NCBI RefSeq assembly: GCF_026914185.1
Contig: NC_070567.1
Location: 4,614,001 to 4,678,000 of the forward strand
Length of the DNA stretch: 64,000 nt
Direction: 5' to 3'
Source of the DNA: Puccinia triticina
Lineage: Eukaryota; Basidiomycota; Pucciniomycetes; Pucciniales; Pucciniaceae
How positions within the stretch are numbered: position 1 is the stretch's first letter; each line of letters opens with the position of its first letter. A program made the position numbers and the translations under genes. The notes below the pieces were generated by a model. It saw only the letters and a list, made by a program, of their open reading frames with translations, searched no databases and was not told where the DNA came from. Positions 48,676 through 60,400 of this stretch are shown in pieces.

Positions 48676-48846
48676 TGGTGTTCTTCGCGGTTAAGTGATG
48701 GTGTTCTTCGCGGTTAAGTGATGGTGTTCTTCGCGGTTAAGTGATGGTGTTCTTCGCGGTTAAGTGATGGTGTTCTTCGCGGTTAAGTGATGGTGTTCTT
48801 CGCGGTTAAGTGATGGTGTTCTTCGCGGTGAAGTGATGGTGTTCTT
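48676..48846. repeat. 23-bp minisatellite, seven copies
   Basis: Seven consecutive units of TTCTTCGCGGTTAAGTGATGGTG, almost identical (one T to G change in the last), then a partial unit. It lies 70 bp upstream of the helicase start codon inside the transposon. Confidence 0.95.
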
Positions 48847-49212
48847 GTCGATACAAGTCATCCTTTTTTTATCCGTGGTGATCAGTGGCTCAGTAGAGAT
48901 CATTGATCATGTACATAAGCCTGATCAGGCTTGATAGCTTCGATCATATTGGGCCATTGCTTTATGGAAATACCAAATGAAATGAGAATGAAATGTAGTG
49001 ATGTGCTCGACATCACAGTAATTGTGGTTTTTTATTCTGATCTTCAAGATATTTATGTTAGAGATAAATGAGCTAGATACATAGAATAAAAAATACATGA
49101 TAATTTTACTGAGAAGGATGCCATTCAGAAAAAATGGGTCCTGTAAGGAGAGGTTGAGACTTGTTGGAGTACATAGTGAGGAATATAACCACGAGCGTGG
49201 TCAATTATCCGG

Positions 49213-49294
49213 ATCTCTCACGCGAGAAGTGCGGATTTTAGTCATAAGTCCCTCCGGCAAAGCCTCAGGCGAGAGAGGGACTTAGTCAAGTTCG
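49213..49294 (-). repeat. Right terminal inverted repeat with internal hairpin
   Basis: Complement of the left terminus: AAGTCCCTCC, loop with GCCTCAGGC, then GAGAGGGACTT and the end motif AAGTTCG, followed by the 9-bp flank GCATCCCCA. Confidence 0.85.
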
Positions 49295-49625
49295 GCATCC
49301 CCACACCTTCTTTGCCATTCTTTGCCCAGCCTGCCCTCTCCTCCCAGCCTCTCCCCCCCCACACCACATATCCCCCCAAAGAGTTCCCAGTAATGGCCCA
49401 GAACACACACACATGCATACGTACACACAACGAAGCCCAGCACCATAGGAATACAGCAATACAGTACAAGAACAGTACAAGGCCGCGCGGGCCGGCCGCT
49501 CTGCGCGAGCGAGTCTGGGCGCGCCAGCGGCGACGCAAAACGAAGGAAGAAAGACGAAGCGAGTGGATGCAAGGAGGATGGCGTGTGGCCGGAAAGAAGT
49601 AGCGAATGTGGGGCCCGGGAGGGGG

Positions 49626-52600
49626 TTAGGCGGGCTCGGCGGGCTCGTCGCGCTCGTCGAAGGAGGCGAGCAGGGCGGGGCGGGCCCGGGGGCCGGGTCT
49701 GGCGGCCGGGGCTGTGGCGGCGGCGGCGGGGTCGAGGGCGAGGGAGGCCTGGAGCCTGGCGGCGGTGGCATCGATGGCGTCTGTATCGGGGACCTGGAAC
49801 TGTTTGAGCCCCCCCACAGCCCATCAGCCTCTACACAAAGAAGGGAGGAGGAAGGAAGGACGCACGCCCTCGGCGGCCAAGTCCTGGAAGATCGCAGAGT
49901 CCACGCCCGACTTCATCAGCGCTAGCATCTTCGCCGCCGCCCCGCCCACGTCCGCCGTCCCTTGCAACGTCACCCGCTCCCGCTCGCCCCGGCCCCGCCG
50001 GACAGGCGCCCGGCTCGACGTGCCCGTCCGGATCTTCGCGAGGATGTCCTCCAGCACCGGGTCCGCGTCCGTCGCCTCTTTCGCCGCTTTTCGACTCTGC
50101 TCAATCTATACCCCCCCAAAGAAAAAAATCATCCTCAGTTTCTCAAAAGAAAAGAAAGAAGGATGTGGGTGTGTGTGTGTGTGTGGGTACCTCGAGCCGT
50201 TTCTGGCGGGCGTTGCGCGCCTCGCTCCATTTGCGGTTCTCGTCCCGGGCCTTGCGATAAGAAGTGACGAAAGTTTTGAAGATGCCGAAGAAAGCCATGG
50301 AGTTCATGAGCTTGCGCTCGTCGGTTTCCTCGCCGAAGTACATGAGGATCTGGATGTAGGAGTCCTGGGCGAGGGTGATCTGGTCCTTGAGGATGGCCAG
50401 CTTGGAGACCGCCTCCCGGACGAACTTCGGCATCCGCTGCTTGTACCCATCCGTCCCCACATTCTCGAGATCGAACTTGTTGTATAGCGCCAGCCGCGTC
50501 TTCTCCACCTCTTGCCGCAGCTCCTTGAAGTTCTTCACAATCGCCTGCAGATCAACTGTGTGTGTGTTTCCCCGTCCCGCTTCAGTTCTCCACCCCCACC
50601 CCAAAAAAAAAAGAAGGAAAGACTGACTTCGGTAGGCATTGGCCGGCTCAGCCAACTCCTCGAGAAAAGCAGCAACCTCAGGGAACGACTGGGAGACGGT
50701 TTTCTCGACGAAGTGGAGCAGAGTGAAGTCGCCCAGCTGGGCCGCCACCCCGCCGCCCTCCTCCGACGGCGTCGCTTTGGTGTCCACCAGCTTCAAATCT
50801 CCCAAAATGAGCGCCAAGCGTGGGAGAGAAGAGAAGGCAAGGGGGCGCACGTACCCGGTTGATGCTGCTGACCCGGAAGCCAAACGCGCCGCCTTGGAAG
50901 TTATTCCCATTCAAGAAGTTGCCCAACAACAGGATCAACTACCCCATCCGAGCGCCCCCAATCAGCCCGCGAGCATCTTCTCCCAAACAAAAAGAGAGAG
51001 AGACGCACATTGAGCAAGCCGGAGAAATGCTGGGCGTTCTGGAGCGCGACGGTGGCGGCGTTGAACTGGGAGGTGTTGGCGTCGAGGATGGAGAAGGCCT
51101 CGTCGAAGAGGGCCCTACAAAGCATGCCCTCGATGCGCAGCTGGAGGTTATCGAACTTGATGAGCTCGACGAGGAACCGGTCGGCGGCATGGAGCAGGGC
51201 CAGGTCTTCCTCCGAGTCCGTCTTGTGCCGGTTCAGCAGACCCACCTACCACACACTCCACTCATCAGTCTTTTTTCCCCACCGTGTCAACTTGGGTTGG
51301 AGGAGGGCCTACTTGGGTCGGGTCCGGGATCACCCCATTCAACTCGGTCAGGAACGTCTGCGTGCAGTACTCCTCGTCGAACCGCCGGATCTTCTCGATC
51401 ACCGACGCCACCCGGACGCCCATATCCGGGTCGGCCCCGGGTTTCAACAGGATCATCTCTGCCATCATCCACCACAATCAGTCACCCCCCTTTTGTCTGT
51501 GTGTGTGTGTATAATGGGGATAAGAGCTTACCGATTCGTTGGCGCACACGAGGCTCCAACACGCTCTTCAACGCTTCCTTCTTCTTAGCCCCTAAACACA
51601 CAAAACACACACACAGATCAGCGGCAACACAGCTTGCGAGAAAAGGGGGAGATTACCGCCGATAGCCTTGGCGACTTTGGCCTTGAAGTCCTTCTCGATC
51701 TCCATAAACACGCCGTCGTCCTTGAGGAGCTCGAGGAGCTTATTCTCGTCGATGAAGTGGGAGGCCCAGACGGTTTTGTCGATCGAGTCCTTGCCGATCT
51801 TCTCCCACTGGAGCTGCTTGAGCTTAGCGGAGGCATAGATGCCGAGCTCCTTGCGGTTCTTGCTGTTCATCAGCAGTCCGTTGCCGGGCGCCATCGGGAT
51901 GCCCGGGCCCTTGAGCGCGGGCGGCGGGGGCGGGCCGGGCGGGGGCTTGGGCGCGCCTGGAGGCGGCTTCGGCGCCCCTAGGATCGCCGGCGGCGGCGGG
52001 GCGGGTGGGGGTGGAGGCGGGGGTGGGGGCGCGGGGGCGGTGGGCGAGGTGACTTTGACCACGTCGTGGCCGATCAAGCCCCGCAGAGTGTCCGTGTCAG
52101 ATGGATGTAATTTGGGTGGTGGTGGAGGAGGAGGCGGCGGAGGAGGCGGCGGAGGGGGAGGAGGAGGAGGTGGTGGAGGTGGTGGAGGAGGAGGAGGAGC
52201 AGCGGCTGGCGGCTGGACGTTGATGACCAGCTGACCAGGCCCACCACCAGCAGCAGCCTCGTTCCCGGCGTCGCCATGGCCCGGAGCAGGAGTAGGGTTG
52301 GAAGTCCTGCGTGCGGATTTCTGGAGCCGCAGGATCTCGAGGTCGGGGGGGAGGTTAGCGATCGAGTTACGGGAGGAGGGGCTGAGGAGGAGCTTGTTGT
52401 TCCGATGGTCGGGGTCGTCGGGGGACTGTCGCTCGGCGGCGGCGTGGTTGTCGTCGTCGTCGTCTTCGGTGGACACGTATTTCATCGTCGAGCCCGAGGC
52501 CGAGCGCAGTTGGTGCATCTTGAGCTCGCCGAGATAGAGCGCCGGTTTGCGGCCGATCTGGGAGGGCACGGCGGGCCGGGTAGCGGCGGGCTTGATGGTG

Positions 52601-55600
52601 GCCTGGGAATCGGTGTAGCCAGGATAGTGTCTCAGGATCTCGGTCACGCCCGGCGAGGCCGGCGAGCCGAGCTCGCTGTCGGCGGCGGCCTCCTCGGACT
52701 TGGTCCGGACGGCCAGGTTCTGCTGGCTGCGCTTGGGCGTGATCCGGCGGGTGCTGTGGCGCGGCGAGCTGGCTTCGGAGATCGGCGAGAGCCCCGGGTC
52801 TTTGCCGGTCGCCCGCAGATAGTAGTCCGGCTCGTCGTCCGAGTCGGGATCCTCGAAGCGCGACTTGTCCACCGAGTCTTTGTTGGCCTGGTGGGTCGGC
52901 TTGAAGTTCTTCTGCTGCCTGGTCGGCGGCAGTGCGCCTCGGTCATCTCCTTCGTCGCCATCGCCTTCGTCGCCCGAGTTCTGCCGCCTCCTCCGCATCA
53001 TCCCCCCCTTCTTCCCGTTGTTGCGCGTCGTCGAGCTGCCATTCTCGCCCACCTGGCTTCTCCCCTCGAGGGTCAGGATAGCCTTCTCCCTCTGCAGCTT
53101 CTTGTTCATGATATCCATCAGCTCGCGCCGATCGAGGATCCCGGTGTCATCCTGGACGACGTCCAGGTTCTTGGACTCCTTGAGCATCGTAAACAGCTCT
53201 CTGATCTGCAGATCCTGTTGGGTGAGCTGGGAGCGGTGCTGTTTCTCCATCTCGCCAATCCTCGACTGCAGGGCTTCGGTTGCCGTGCGGGAGATGTTGA
53301 GGGCGCGCTCGATCTGCTCGTTGGTCTGTTTGAGTTCTTTGACCTTGCTGTCCTGGTTGGCCATCAGTTCTTCCTCGAGCGTGTTCTTGTCGCGCTTCAA
53401 GCGCTCGGCCTGTCGCTTGGCCTCCTGGAGTTCAGACATCGTGTTCTGGAGCTGATCCTGGTCGGCAAACCTCGACATGACCGCGGCCACACTGACGCCG
53501 AGCATCGAGCTGAAGTCGCCCCCGCCGCCATCGTCGAGCGCTTTGCTGTCCAAGACGACGGAGGTGACGAGTTGGTCGATGAGCTGGTAGAACCGCACCT
53601 GGCCCTCGCCGTCCTCCTTGATCAGGAGGAGGTGCTGGAGCATCGAGATAAAGAACTCCTTGGCGCGCGAGCCGTCCAGGGTATCCAGGATGGTGTCGAA
53701 CAGCTGCTGCGGGTTGGTCATGTCGTTGAGCAGCCTGTGGTTGAAGTTTTCGACCATCTCCTCCTCATCCTGGAGGGCTTCGACTTCGATCTGGTTCAGC
53801 TGGCGTTCGATCGAGTTGTGCTGGAACTTTCTGAGCTTGTCGGTGATCCGTTTGAGGCCGGAGCTATTCATCTGACTTCTGAGGTGGACTCGGACGGTGA
53901 CGTCCTCGGGGATGCTGATGATCGAGGTGATCAGGAACAGGTTGGCCAGCGCATATTCGTTCAGTGCCCCGTCGAGACCCATGGGGCTGCTGCTGGCGGA
54001 GAGCGTGCTGCTGCTGCTACTGCTGTCGGCTGTGTACTGGTTGATGACTGATTGGGTGGCGCTGTGGCCTCTGAGGCTCCGGAGCTCGTCGCTCGCGCCG
54101 ACCAGACTGCCCATCTTGCCTCGGCCGTCGATGACCTGCTCGAATGAGCCGAACCAGGCGTCGAAGCGGGCCATCGTCTCCCCGATCGTCTTCCCGCCCG
54201 TGGTTCTCATGTTTGCGAGCTGGTCGAGTCCTTTGAGGACGTGTGAGTGGCCCCGGGGTTTCTCCCAGTGGCACAGGAAGGTGAGGATATCCGCGACGGT
54301 CTTGCGGGTGGGCAGGTGGGGCGAGACGAGTGAGAAGAGGATCTGGTATATCGACTCGGGGTGTGAGATGGCATCGTTGGCGCCCTGTTTTGAGTTTAAT
54401 AGGATCTTGAGGCATTTCAGGGTTTCGTACTCGGTGATCAGATCGGATTCCTTGCGGATGATCCCGGGGGCGTTGATCTTGTCGAGTGAGTTGGTGAGGA
54501 CGATTTGGCCCTTGAGATGGATGAATTCCTGTAGCCAGCTAGTAATAGCAAGGGCTAGTGAGTGAGTGATTCAGAATTTTGTGGGGGGGGGGGGGGGGGG
54601 GGGGGGAGGAAGAGGACTTGCGTGATTTCATATGTCCTGAGTGCGACGGCCAGGGCAGCGACGACGCGGTGGTCTGCGGTGCGGTCCATGAATTTCTTGA
54701 TGTACCACTCTGGCTCTTCGCGTTTGCCGCGGGTGGAGGAGGGCCCCGACTGGCGCCAGATGCCATGGCCTGGGGTCTTTGTGAGTTTGGAGGATGAGTT
54801 GTGGTGGCTGGTGGATGATGATGTTCCTGTGGGCTGTGTTCCGCCGAGCGAGGGGGATGGTTCGAGGGTGCGTTTGGCGGTGGGGGTTGAGTCGGCGTTG
54901 AGTCGTTTCTGGCGGGCGGTGGCCCATTCTGGGGATGGCGTGAAGATGTCGAGCAGGGAATCGATGATGAGTTTGGGGCGTTGGGTGGGGGACATGGAGA
55001 GTGAGTGAGTGAGTGAGTGAGAGAGTGAGTGCTACGGACCGGTGTATCGGTCGTTGTAGATGAGTGTCCATTTCTTGTCGATCGAGAAGTTGAGCATGCC
55101 CTGCTGGGCACTCGGCGGGAGTGCTGCAACGGGGCATCGGTCAGTTCGCATGGCAACGGAGGCGCGTTGGTTGGTTGGCTGGGTGCTTACAGGCCAGTTC
55201 TCTCCTGGTCATCATGTCGTCGAACATCTCGTTGACGATCTGTTCGGCCAGCTCGTCCCTGGGCCGGTGCAGCTCGAACTTGTCGAGTGCGGGGTCTGCG
55301 CGTGGCCAGAGATGCTGGTGGCTGGGCCGCTTCATAGTGGTGGCCTCATGGGCGGATGGTGGGCGTGGGTCTGTGATGAGGCTGTTGTGTCGTTTCTTGG
55401 TGGTGGTGGTGGTGTTGGAGAGCTGGTTGGGGTTGTATATGGTCAGTTTGTTTTTTCTGTTTCTGTTTCTGTGTGTGTTTACTGACCCGTTTCTCTGCGG
55501 TGTTGTGTTGGTGGCTGAGCAGGTCCTCCTGGGTGATGTAGTCGGTGGTCGTGCTGGGTGAGCTGGGTCTGCTGGGGTTGAGGCTTGCAGAGTGTCTGTG

Positions 55601-55624
55601 TTTTTTTGGGTGGCGGCTGAACAT
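49626..55624 (-). CDS. Formin, BNI1/SepA type, actin nucleator
   Basis: Diaphanous-related formin that nucleates and elongates unbranched actin filaments at sites of polarity and cytokinesis. The first exon is 55624-55487. The GTPase-binding/FH3 part follows (DELAEQIVNEMFDDMM, SIDKKWTLIYNDRY, EPEWYIKKFMDRT, TLKCLKILLNSKQG), then a coiled coil (53250-53450), FH1 with proline runs (51900-52240, one of about 29 prolines) and FH2. FH2 signatures are LKQLQWEKIGKDS, LLGNFLNGNN and the final helix ending at about 50190. A DAD-like end (VLEDILAKIRTGTS with a basic RRGRGERER stretch) predicts autoinhibition relieved by Rho GTPase. Minus-strand introns are numerous, short and rich in C or CA repeats. 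I did not fix every exon border. Size is roughly 1,750 residues. Confidence 0.9.
54583..54606. repeat. Homopolymer of 24 G (C in the formin intron)
   Basis: On the coding strand this is a C run shortly after the 5' splice site of an intron. Its length in an assembly may be inexact. Confidence 0.9.
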
Positions 55625-55748
55625 CTTGTGCTCGCTGGCTGGCTGGAGCCGAGCAGTGTGGACAGATGTACATAAATATGTGGCTAGCCAGCCCCCCCTC
55701 TGGTGTACATATATTTATGTATTCCTTTCAATGCAACAAACAACTACA

Positions 55749-56758
55749 CTAGATGACAAACGGCTCCTTCTCCACCCCGCGCTCGCCAAGCACCGGGATT
55801 TCGGCGGGGTGCTCGGCCTGCTCGGCGAGGGCGGTGGAGGGGTGGAAGAGGTTGAAGAGCAGCATGCACAGGAACATGAGCACCGAGTCCAGCAGGATCG
55901 TGAAGATCTCCCTCTGCCGCAGCACCCCGCCCGGCCCCAGGAGATACTCCGCCAGCCGGAAGCCATCCCGCGCCAGGATCAGCCCACTGGCCACCACCAC
56001 CAGCCGCAGGTGCCGCCGCCAGCTCGTATTCGCCGTCTCCGAGCCCATCGTCGGCCGCCGCCCCATCCGCACATAGAACACCAGCCCATGCACAACAAAC
56101 AGCATGAACGTCCCCAGCTGGACCACAAGCCCCGCAACCACCACCCACCGCCCATCGCCCCTCCCCCGCACCCCAGCATCCAGCCCAGCGCCTAGTCACA
56201 TATCAGCTTCGGAAAACACAGATCCTGATCATGCGGGGAAAGACAGCTCACCAATGGCTTGCAACACAAACGAGAGCAGATCGCCCGCCACAAACACCTT
56301 CGTCAGCCACCGCACTGGCACCGCCGAGTGCGCCTCGCCGCCCGTCAGCCGGACGATCCGGGTGTGGACCATGTACAGCGAGCCCGCGAAGAGCGTCGGG
56401 GCCAGCAGGAGCAGCAGCGTCTGGCCCACGTCCAGCCCCACGTGCCACCCGGAGACGCCGTCGTTGACCAGCAGCGCCCGGCTCACAAAGCCGATACACT
56501 CAACTGTCCCAAAAACACACACTTCAGAGCATGTCCGTCAAAAACTGCCCGGGGGCCCCCAAGCCGCCACTCACAGTACCCGCCCACCACGAACGGCAGG
56601 AAACACCACGTGCGCGTCTGGAACAGCTGCACCGTGTGCAGCACCACCGTGCAGAAAAACGCCACCGCGAAAAACACCTCCAGCTGCACCGACGGCTGGT
56701 ATGCGAACAGCCGGTAGCGCCACAGCGGCCCGCCGACCATCTCGTGCTCCACTGGCAT
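55749..56758 (-). CDS. RTA1-like seven-helix membrane protein
   Basis: Member of the fungal RTA1/RTM1 (lipid-translocating exporter-like) family, linked in yeast to resistance to aminocholesterol drugs and to sphingoid-base traffic. Three exons, 56758-56575, 56503-56252 and 56191-55749, encode 292 residues, the usual length. Family motifs are visible: YQPSVQLEVFFAV, GGYFECIGFVSR (rebuilt across intron 1), LLLLLAPTLFAGSLYM, KVFVAGDLLSFVLQAIGAG, LILARDGFRLAEYLLG and LDSVLMFLCMLLFNLFHP. About seven hydrophobic helices. The ATG at 56758 gives a short extracellular N-terminus; an ATG 27 codons upstream in the same frame is possible but extends the protein with unrelated sequence. Substrate unknown. 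Confidence 0.88.
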
Positions 56759-57444
56759 CGTCCACGCGTGTGTATATGTACGTATATCGGTCTCGGCTCG
56801 TGGCGGCCAGGGAATGTCGCGGAGGCGGGTACGCTCCAAGGTATGATCGGTGGAAGTTTTGGGAATAAAGTATTAGAGAGGCCCGGGGCGTGGAAACAGG
56901 GCCGCAGGAGACGATAGCAAGCGGAATAAGATGAGAGCGAGGGAGAAAAACCGCGTCGCGGATGGCGAGGCTATGTAAGGGGAGCGGCCGATGAGGACGC
57001 ATGGGGAGTGTGCGTGGCTGTGTCCGAGTCCGACCGGGCACGGCCCGCGCGTCGTCCCAAACACATCCACACTCTCCCTCGAAGGGCCCAAAAGTAGTGT
57101 GGGGGGGCCGGCCGGGGCCCGGCGCAGGGGCTGTGCGGCCGTACTGGGGGGCCCAAACAGCAGCCCCGAAGGGGACACTGGCGCCCCGCCGCCGCGGAAA
57201 GGGCGGCGGCGGCGGGGAATGCATGTGTACACGCAGCGCACATCGCACATGGGCTCGTAAGATATTTGACGACGATATTGGATTCCGGAGAGACGAGATG
57301 AAGACAAGGGGTTTGGCGGATGAATCGCGACGAGTGCATGCAGTAATACATAAGGGCGGATGAGCGCAGATGAGGGACAAGTGGATGTAGAAAGACACGA
57401 GAGACAAAGACACTGAGTGCAGAGAAAGAAAGAGGGCTGGGGGG

Positions 57445-60400
57445 TCAGATGAGCGCCACTTTCTTCAAGAAACTGGCGACCACATGGTTTCCTTTCTGCG
57501 ATTACAGCGAACGGATAGAGGGAGGTTCAGTGCGAAGGAGGCAAGGTGAAGAGAGAGAGAGAGAGGGGGGGGGGACGGACTTCGAGGTTGACCATCTTGA
57601 TTCTTTCGTTCGGCAGATGGGCCGAGTCGGAGGCGGAGCCCATGGGGAGATGGATCGCTTTCGCATTGACTGTGGAGATGGACCCAATCAGCCCGGCCCG
57701 TCTTCGTCGCGCGAGCAGAGAATAGAGAGAGAGCAGGGGGCTGACACTCTTGTTCCAGAAACGGGATGCTCGGGATCGACCCGCCCTCGCGGATCCACAG
57801 CGGCTTGACGCCCCACTCCTCCTCGACGCATCCGGCGAGGGCCATCGAATGGACGTCCTCAGGATGGCCAAGCCACCAATCGGCGGTCTGGGTGATCTTC
57901 ACCTGCACAACACCGGGCCGCACGGGTCAGCAACGAGCGTCGACTGTGGTTTTTTTGGGGGGGGGGGGGGGGGGGGGGGGGGTTACCTCGAGGGTGTTGC
58001 TGGACCGGAGATGCTGGAAGGCGGCTTCCAGGAACGAGACCAACGAGCGGCTGATCTCGTCCAGCGATTGGTCGGGCACGATCCGGATCGAGACCGCCGA
58101 TTGGGCCGAGGCGGGGATCACCGTGGCGTGGGCCGGCCCGGTGACGTCGATCTTGTGGATGCTCAAGGACGGCTGCCGCCACCTAAGTGAAGAGACCCGT
58201 CAGATCGCATGGGCATCGGGCAGAGGGATGGCGAGCATACTTGGCAATCAGGTTTTCCCGGATGTTGGTGATCGGGGAATGCTTGAGGAGCTCGACGTTC
58301 GCGAAGCTGAGGGCCGGATAACCGTGTGGGCAGGAAAGAATCAGCTTGTGGGAGGGTCGGGATAAAAGATGGGAGAACAATACTTGGAGATATGTTCAAC
58401 GATCCGATCATAGACTTTTTGCTCCTCGGGCCCGATGGGCCGGACGCCCTTGTAGAAGCCATCCAAACAGATCTTACCATCTTTGCCCACCAGGTCGCCC
58501 AAGATTCTCACGAGGTCCAACACGGGCTCATGGACAGCCCCGCCATGCATGCCCGAGTGCAAGTCGGGCTGCGAGCTAGTCACCTATCGGTCGTTCGCCA
58601 GAGGGCCTCTCAATCAGCGGGGAGAAGATGCCCACACCAGATCTTTCGGCACATACCTTGACCGTCGCATGGATCACGCCTCGGAGCCCAAACGTCATGC
58701 ACGGAGTCTCGTCGTCCAGCCAGTAAGAATTACTACGGCAATGAGAGCGCATTCAGCAGCCGCTGGGACACGGAGAAAGGCGCAGCGGGAAGTCCAGCTT
58801 ACCTGACCAACACGACGTCAATGTGGCCAATGAGTTCCTGAGCACCCGCAGCGATTCGCATGAGTCCTGAACCCAAACCCAACCCCTGAGTGGCAAGACT
58901 GACCTTGTTTTCCTTGACCGCTTTTTGGAAGCCGGCGCTCCCGGCCTCTTCCTCTCCCTCCACCAACATCACCACGTCGACGTCCAAGGATCTCTGATCT
59001 AGCAAAGCGGTAACTGCGTAAGCAACGGCCAAGGTGGGGCCCTAGAGTAGCCGCGCGAAAATACCGCGATGGATGGCGTAAGGAGTGAGTGGATAGAGTT
59101 TGGAGAACAGCGGTAGGAGAGTCAAGAGCCATCTACTTTGTTGTCCGTCACGCCTCGTCCATACAGCCAGCCGTTCTGGCCAGTCATCACAAATGCAGGC
59201 GCGGTCCAGTCCTTCTCGTCACCAGCTTGGACGACATCGTAGTGGCCATAATATAACACGCGCCGCCTGCGCGTCTGGGTAGTCGGCGATTCAGTCGATG
59301 ATTTCCCCTTGAAAGTCGCTAGAACTAGTGGGTTCCGGCCAGGGTCACCGGGTAACTGTGTTGGTATTAAAAAAACTTAAGCTGGTTGACAAGCAGGCAT
59401 GGGCTTCCATCTTTCAAGCCACTCACCAGCCGCGCGTCCGCCCTGTTGTGTGTTTTGTTTTTTTTGGACAGTGGCAACGCAAGTGAATAAAAATCAGATC
59501 CCGTTTCTGTGTGACTGTTGAAACCAAATGCCGAAAATGAGATTGCTGACCCCAATTTGACCAGCGTTGTCTTAAGGTAAAGGGCAGCCTGTCTGCATTC
59601 TTCACGATGTTCTTCATTGCTGATCGACCTGTAGGAAACAAACTGGCTGAGATGTCTGAACATCCGATCTGGGGTCGCGAGAAAATTGCAGTTTGAATCT
59701 CAGGCACGTCAAAGCATCTTGTGTGGGACGGCAGGAGAGCTGATCAGACTCCGGGGATGTGTTACCTTGGAAAGCCATCGCTGTTCCCGCTTGGTCCTTG
59801 ATTTCCGCATCATCCGTTACTAGCCGGGGTACGCTTGCCTCTGTGTGGTATACATCCCAAATCTAAAAAGAGTCGTTCGCCCGTCAATTCGGCCCAATAT
59901 GAGCAGTAAAGAGGGGAGCCTGATACCAACCTTGATGCAGTTGTCGCTCCCGCCTGTCAATAAAAGCCTCTTGCCTTGGTGCAGAACAAAGCATGAAGCT
60001 AGTGCACTCCCTTGGTGCGATTGCCATTTCAAAACCCTGTGAAAAGAAGAGTCCCATCTCTGCACATCCAAGTATCAGATTTTGAACATGGGTTTGACTA
60101 TCTCTAAGAATTCGACCAAAATCATCAGTCCGGACTTACGATTATGACACCACTTGAGCAGCCTGAAAACAGCTCTCCATTGTCGAGTACCGTCAAGGTC
60201 AACACATCATCCGAGTCCTTGGAGCTCGGGTGAAGTTGATCAACAGATCCCCGATGGAAGAGGGTTCGGATACAGGTATAGGTATCGAGGTCCCAGATTT
60301 TAATCACTCCATCTTGGTAGCCTGAGTAGAGAGTTGAGCCGTAGGCGGCTAGGGTAAGCACTGCACCGAGATCTTCAGATGATTGGGGAGAAGCTGTGCT

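Larger units (their letters stand above)
42885..49294. mobile_element. 6.4-kb two-gene TIR transposon (DUF6589-type protein plus RecQ-like helicase)
   Basis: The left end reads CGAACTTAACTAAGTCCCTC (from 42885) and the right end is its near-exact complement, GAGGGACTTAGTCAAGTTCG (to 49294). Inverted similarity extends about 80 bp (42885-42964 against 49213-49294). Perfect 9-bp direct repeats, GCATCCCCA, flank it at 42876-42884 and 49295-49303. Each terminus contains a hairpin, AAGTCCCTCC with GGAGGGACTT. Inside are two convergent genes that meet tail to tail near 46.1-46.3 kb, a 23-bp minisatellite and about 0.4 kb of non-coding sequence at each end. Both genes carry disabling changes. A 9-bp duplication is what Mutator-like elements make, but the gene content is unlike a standard MULE. 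Confidence 0.85.

Noticed and set aside
48676..48846. CRISPR-like array
   Set aside because: The repeats are contiguous 23-bp units with no spacers and the genome is eukaryotic; it is a minisatellite.
42885..49294. Helitron
   Set aside because: It has long inverted termini and a 9-bp duplication, and the helicase has RecQ-type rather than Pif1/Rep-Hel motifs.
49563..50487. Open frames on + strand over the formin C-terminus
   Set aside because: Low-complexity Gly/Arg/Ala translation of GC-rich DNA; the minus strand carries the DAD-like motif and FH2 end.
51839..52234. Gly-rich open frame on + strand
   Set aside because: It is the complement of the FH1 proline runs.
52276..54051. 591-codon open frame on + strand inside the formin
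   Set aside because: It is antisense to the formin coding sequence in GC-rich DNA, where long spurious frames are common. The minus strand has coiled-coil, FH1 and FH2 features, and the plus frame has no domain.
56571..57413. 280-codon open frame on - strand between RTA1-like gene and DUG2
   Set aside because: It overlaps the start of the RTA1-like gene in another frame and has no recognisable similarity; composition is Pro/Arg-rich as expected of GC-rich non-coding DNA.
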